A DNA stretch of 64,000 nt from Streptomyces sp. CB01580 (GTDB lineage: Bacteria > Actinomycetota > Actinomycetes > Streptomycetales > Streptomycetaceae): NCBI RefSeq assembly GCF_001905795.1, contig NZ_LIXJ01000011.1:163711-227710 (forward strand), in the 5' to 3' direction. Position numbers and translations under genes: made by a program. This document shows positions 60,856-64,000 of this stretch, piece by piece. The notes below the pieces were generated by a model, which was not told where the DNA came from, did no database searches, and saw only the letters and a program-made list of their open reading frames with translations. Position 1 is the first letter of the stretch, and each line of letters begins with the position of its first letter.

Positions 60856-60874
60856 ACGGTGGGGAAGGATGCGG

Positions 60875-61492
60875 GTGCCGAAGATCGTGGATCACGAGCA
60901 GCGCAGGAGGCGCCTGGTTGAGGCGGTCTGGGCGCTGGCGGTTCGGGGTGGCATTGAGCAGGTGACACTGCGCAAGGTGGCCGACGAAGCGGGCGTCTCC
61001 ATGGGGCAGGTGCAGCACTACTATTCCTCGATGCAGGCCCTGATCCGCGACGCGCTCGATCGGGCCGTCCGAGCCGTGAACGCAAACATCGAGAACGCGG
61101 TCAGTGCAGCTGGTGCAACGAGTCCGGGAGCCGTCCTCCGTGCATGCCTCCATGCCTTGATCAGTCCGGACGAGGCCAGCGTGCGGCTCATGCGGTTCTC
61201 CCTGGCGGCGGCCGGGCGAGCTGTTTCCGACCCGACGATGGCCAAGGTCCTTGCTCCGGGCGACGACGAACTGCTCTCCTTCACCGCCGGGCTTATCACT
61301 GCGGCCCGGCAGGAGCGAGGCAGCGAGCCTTGCGGCGACGCGCGCATTGAAGCCGACATCTGTTGGTCACTTGCCATGAGTCTCGGAGTGGACGTCGCCC
61401 TTGGGTATCGCACACCGGATGCCGCCGAACGCATGCTCGGCTACCACATCGACCAGATCCTGGGACCGGACCAGCACGAGGCAACGGTCTGA
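60875..61492 (+). CDS. TetR family transcriptional regulator (BetI-like C-terminal domain)
   Basis: 205 residues. The GTG at 60875 is preferred over the ATG at 60869 because GGAAGG then lies at a proper distance. The helix-turn-helix is PKIVDHEQRRRRLVEAVWAL, IEQVTLRKVADEAGVSMGQV, QHYYSSMQALIRDALDRAV. The C-terminal part (SVRLMRFSLAAAGRAVSDPT, ADICWSLAMSLGVDVALGYR) fits the BetI-like group. It probably controls the divergent small membrane protein and itself through the two palindromes. Confidence 0.82.
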   Translation: MPKIVDHEQRRRRLVEAVWALAVRGGIEQVTLRKVADEAGVSMGQVQHYYSSMQALIRDALDRAVRAVNANIENAVSAAGATSPGAVLRACLHALISPDEASVRLMRFSLAAAGRAVSDPTMAKVLAPGDDELLSFTAGLITAARQERGSEPCGDARIEADICWSLAMSLGVDVALGYRTPDAAERMLGYHIDQILGPDQHEATV

Positions 61493-61626
61493 GGAAGCAT
61501 GCTCGACCGTTTGATGGTCCTCTACAACCCGGCGAAGAGGTGGGTGTGGTGGTCGGCCACCGGTGGGGTTTCGCGGAGAACACCGTCCGCCGGGCGGCGG
61601 CCTGCGGCTCGCGCTGGCGGCCCGGC

Positions 61627-62775
61627 TCAGACGCCGGAGGAGACCTCAACCTTCTCGTTGGACCCCGTGCGCCTTCCCTCGGCCGCCGCTAGCCTGCGGT
61701 TGCGCTGGACCGAGGAGAAGAAGGACCAGGCGATCAGGACGACGCCGACGAGGCCCGTGATGACCTCGTGGATCTCGTACTGGATGGTGACGAGCAGGAT
61801 CACGGCGAGGGCGCCGATCGCGTAGTGCGCGCCGTGCTCCAGGTAGACGTAGTCGTCGAGGGTGCCCTGGCGGACCAGGTAGACCGTGAGCGAGCGGACG
61901 TACATCGCGCCGATGCCGAGGCCGAGCGCCATCAGGACGATGTCGTTGGTGATCGCGAAGGCGTCGATGACGCCGTCAAAGGAGAAGGATGCGTCCAGGA
62001 CCTCCAGATAGAGGAACATAAAGAACGCGGCCTTGCCGGCCGTCACGACCGCCGGGACCTTCTTGCCGTTCCTCTTGGCCTCTTCCTCGGCCTCGTGCTC
62101 GCGCTCCTCCTCTTCCTCGAGCTTGTTTTCGAAGTAGCCGGAGAGGCCGCCGACGATCAGGTAGGTGATCAAGCCCGCGATGCCGGCGATCAGGACGGTC
62201 TCCGCCTTTTCCGCATGGATGCCGCCGTGCTGGTGGGCATTGGCGGCGAAGGTCATCGCGGAGACGAGCAGCACGATGAGCGCGATGCAGACGGAGAGCA
62301 TGTCGACCTTGCCGAGCTTGGCGAGCGGACGCTCCAGCCAGCCCAGCCACTTGATCTCCCGGTCCTCGAAGATGAAGTCGAGGAAGATCATCAACAGAAA
62401 CATGCCACCGAAGGCGGCGATCGACGGGTGGGCGTCGGTCACCAGCTGCTGGTACTTGTCCTTGTCGTCGAGCGCGAGCTGTACCGCTTCGATCGGACCG
62501 ATCTTGGCACTGATGGCGACGATCACGACCGGGAAGACCAGGCGCATGCCGAAGACCGCGATCAGGACGCCGATGGTGAGGAAGATCTTCTGCCAGAAGG
62601 CATTCATCTTCTTCAGGATCCCGGCGTTGACCACGGCGTTGTCGAAGGACACCGAGATCTCGAGGATGGACAGGATCGCCACGATCCCGAAGCCGGTCCA
62701 CCCCCCGTAGAACACCGCCGCGACCAGGCCGAGCGCGGTGACCGCGAACGACCAGCCGAACGTTTTCAGAAGCAC
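61627..62775 (-). CDS. DUF475 (TerC-like) integral membrane protein
   Basis: 382 residues from GTG. Eight or nine hydrophobic helices. The conserved LEISVSFDNAVVNAGILKKM near the N-terminus and a second EVLDASFSFDGVIDAFAI-like unit (FLYLEVLDASFSFDGVIDAF) show internal duplication with acidic residues in the membrane, as in the TerC/DUF475 family linked to tellurite resistance or metal-ion export. A charged cytosolic loop (KLEEEEEREHEAEEEAKRNG) sits between the halves. It is monocistronic here. DUF475 genes are widespread in Streptomyces, so this may be a core gene at the edge of the accessory region. Confidence 0.85.
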   Translation of the reverse strand: MLLKTFGWSFAVTALGLVAAVFYGGWTGFGIVAILSILEISVSFDNAVVNAGILKKMNAFWQKIFLTIGVLIAVFGMRLVFPVVIVAISAKIGPIEAVQLALDDKDKYQQLVTDAHPSIAAFGGMFLLMIFLDFIFEDREIKWLGWLERPLAKLGKVDMLSVCIALIVLLVSAMTFAANAHQHGGIHAEKAETVLIAGIAGLITYLIVGGLSGYFENKLEEEEEREHEAEEEAKRNGKKVPAVVTAGKAAFFMFLYLEVLDASFSFDGVIDAFAITNDIVLMALGLGIGAMYVRSLTVYLVRQGTLDDYVYLEHGAHYAIGALAVILLVTIQYEIHEVITGLVGVVLIAWSFFSSVQRNRRLAAAEGRRTGSNEKVEVSSGV

Positions 62776-62823
62776 TGGCTACCCAATCGTTTTGTACGGG
62801 GCTCCCCCGCGCCGTACCTGGCT

Positions 62824-63100
62824 CTACGAAATATTGACCCCGGAGTCTAGAGCGATGCCTTGCAGCCCTGACACATGTTCCGGGCCAACGGCGCGAAACT
62901 TGTGCCGGGGCCGGGAACCGCGCCACCGCCGGCACGACCACAGGGCTTTCGCCTCCATCCCGTAGCAGACCGCTACACGGTTGATCAGAGACGACATCGT
63001 CTCCCCGGCAAGAGGAGCGACACGGATGGTGTTCGTGATCTGCCCGAGCGCGTGGCCCGGAGCGGCGGTTCGGCGCGCCTCAAATCCCGCACACCCCCTG
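62824..63100 (-). pseudogene. TniQ-like N-terminal remnant
   Basis: The minus strand reads GFEARRTAAPGHALGQITNT, then IRVAPLAGETMSSLINRVAV, CYGMEAKALWSCRRWRGSRP, ending IALDSGVNIS and stop at 62824. The segment PLAGETxSSLxNRxAxxYGM is usual near the start of TniQ-family proteins in actinomycetes. The rest of TniQ is missing, and no start codon is well placed. TniQ accompanies Tn5053/Tn7-type transposons. Confidence 0.4.
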
Positions 63101-63692
63101 TTCCGGCCCTGGAGCCGGGGTTCGGGGCGTTCGCCGGGTGGGCCGCGCCGGGCGCCCGGTTGCCGACTCCCTTCAACATCAACAGCGGGGGGATCCGCGG
63201 CCTGAGAACTGCCCTGTACGCGCTCTCTGAGCGCCTGTCAGCCGCCGCGGGGCACCCCCAGCCCGGGGCGGCTGCCGTTCGCGGCCCAGAGGGGCGTATC
63301 TCGAAGGGTGCGGGTTGGCCTGTTGCTGATGCGTCTGATCCGTCACGGCCGACGGATCAGCGGCAGGTCACAACAGCGGGGGGAGGGTGAGGCGCCGCGG
63401 GGGGCCGATGACCGGAGCGGTCAGCCGCGCCCGGGTGCGATGCCGGGGTCGGTGGAGCCGGTCCCGAGCGGGCGGCGGCGACCGCCCGGGACGGGCGGTG
63501 GGGGAGTGGGGGCGGGTTCAGCGGTCCAGTCGCCTACGGCCGCGCGTTCGGCGGCGGTCAGGGTCCGTGGGTCGCGGGCGGGCGGCTCGGGAACGGGGCG
63601 GTCGGTGCCGGGCCCGAGCGCCCGGCGGCGTACAGCACTCACCGCCCCAGTCTCACCCCACTCGAACGCTCCGAGAAGCACCCGCTCCTACG
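63101..63692. other. Gap without a supported gene
   Basis: A minus-strand open frame (63421-63681, MLLGAFEWGETGAVSAVRRR and LTAAERAAVGDW) looks weakly protein-like but has no ribosome-binding site and no recognisable family. The rest is very GC-rich with no motif. Confidence 0.3.
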
Positions 63693-63726
63693 GAACGCTC
63701 ATAACTACGGATTAGGTTGAGCGTTC
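63693..63726. repeat. Inverted repeat with 9-bp arms
   Basis: GAACGCTCA (63693-63701) pairs exactly with TGAGCGTTC (63718-63726) around 16 AT-richer bases. A related GAACGTTGAG follows at 63734. Possibly a regulator site or IS end remnant. Confidence 0.45.
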
Positions 63727-63808
63727 TCACCGAACGTTGAGTAGGTGTTCTTGAACCCTGGCCAGGTTCGTGCGGCGTCATTACCGCAGGCCGCCAGGGC
63801 CGGCCCGG

Positions 63809-63870
63809 CCCCGCGAAAACGCGGCTGCCCGCGGGCCGACAGGTTGGCGGGCAGCCGCGTTTTCGCGGGG
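63809..63870. repeat. Long perfect hairpin, 24-bp stem and 14-base loop
   Basis: The left arm 63809-63832 (starts CCCCGCGAAAACGCGG) is the exact reverse complement of the right arm 63847-63870. The centre GGGCCGACAGGTTG forms the loop. No T-run follows. It may be a bidirectional terminator or a recombination-associated structure; it lies 51 bp before the right copy of the 79-bp repeat. Confidence 0.8.
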
Positions 63871-63921
63871 TGTCGCGGGGGTCGCGTACGCGGTGGACCG
63901 CTGGCGAACTGCTTTACGGAC

Positions 63922-64000
63922 GGGGCGAGGGCGCCTGGTGGCCTTCCCTGTGCCGCAGTAGCCGGGGGCGCTGCGCCGCTGTCGGGCGCGGGGTGAACAC
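63922..64000. repeat. 79-bp exact direct repeat, right copy (cut by the window end)
   Basis: Identical to 1063-1141 in the same orientation. The repeat reaches the last base of the window, so its right border is unknown. Confidence 0.85.

Noticed and set aside
1..64000. tRNA, rRNA or known riboswitch genes
   Set aside because: No cloverleaf with conserved GTTCGANTC-type arm, no rRNA-like stretch and no recognised riboswitch core was found by eye; a tRNAscan or Rfam search would be decisive.

Overview
The window is high-GC DNA (roughly 70 percent) with many GTG/TTG starts and GC-rich third codon positions. Several families point to Streptomyces or a close actinomycete: a mycothiol-dependent isomerase-type protein, DUF6262 and DUF6415-like proteins, a killer-toxin-like crystallin, DUF475, and XRE/TPR regulators paired with GNATs. 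Dense transposase fragments, frameshifted or beheaded genes and chimeric junctions suggest an accessory region, such as a chromosome arm, a genomic island or a large plasmid.

Layout. 1-9 kb: end of a protein-arginine deiminase, an NmrA-type pseudogene carrying a 199-bp MITE, a lipoprotein, regulator and GNAT pieces, a secreted beta/gamma-crystallin protein, DUF6415-like copies, and a sensor kinase whose 5' end is fused to IS debris. 9.2-13.2 kb: a minus-strand run with a BASS-type transporter, a Dyp-type peroxidase and two uncharacterised proteins. 13.3-21 kb: IS5 and IS630 debris, a MarR/hydrolase pair, a DUF6262 gene with an integrase tail, a WD40 remnant, an HxlR/tautomerase pair and a broken Ku gene. 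21-35 kb: secreted proteins, a TetR/ketosynthase pair, a PPOX protein and a DinB-like isomerase, a second MITE copy, a frameshifted MFS gene with a divergent Lrp-like regulator, and IS3 debris.

35.7-48.4 kb is the most coherent block. It holds five co-directional genes: a DUF4132 protein, a 1637-residue protein, a MoxR-type AAA ATPase, a DUF5682-like/VWA fusion and a SWIM zinc-finger protein. Three of the four junctions overlap (GTGA, TTGA, TTGA). The gene set recalls the poorly understood E. coli molR/yehLMPQ region, and the products probably act together as an ATPase-driven machine. An esterase-like hydrolase follows.

51.8-58.8 kb looks like a small biosynthetic operon: KAS III-like enzyme, lipocalin-like protein, acyltransferase, methyltransferase, PPOX protein, zinc dehydrogenase and FemAB/GNAT-like enzyme, most with overlapping stop/start codons. 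Its upstream members, an SDR and a crotonyl-CoA reductase, are truncated. 59.1-60.4 kb is an apparently complete IS3 element. The end holds a TetR regulator with a small membrane protein, a DUF475 membrane protein, a TniQ-like remnant, a very strong hairpin, and a 79-bp exact repeat of positions 1063-1141.

Four regulator/target pairs (MarR/hydrolase, HxlR/tautomerase, TetR/ketosynthase, TetR/small membrane protein) each have paired repeats in the shared intergenic region that look like operators. Functional calls come from recognising sequence motifs by eye; no database search was possible.
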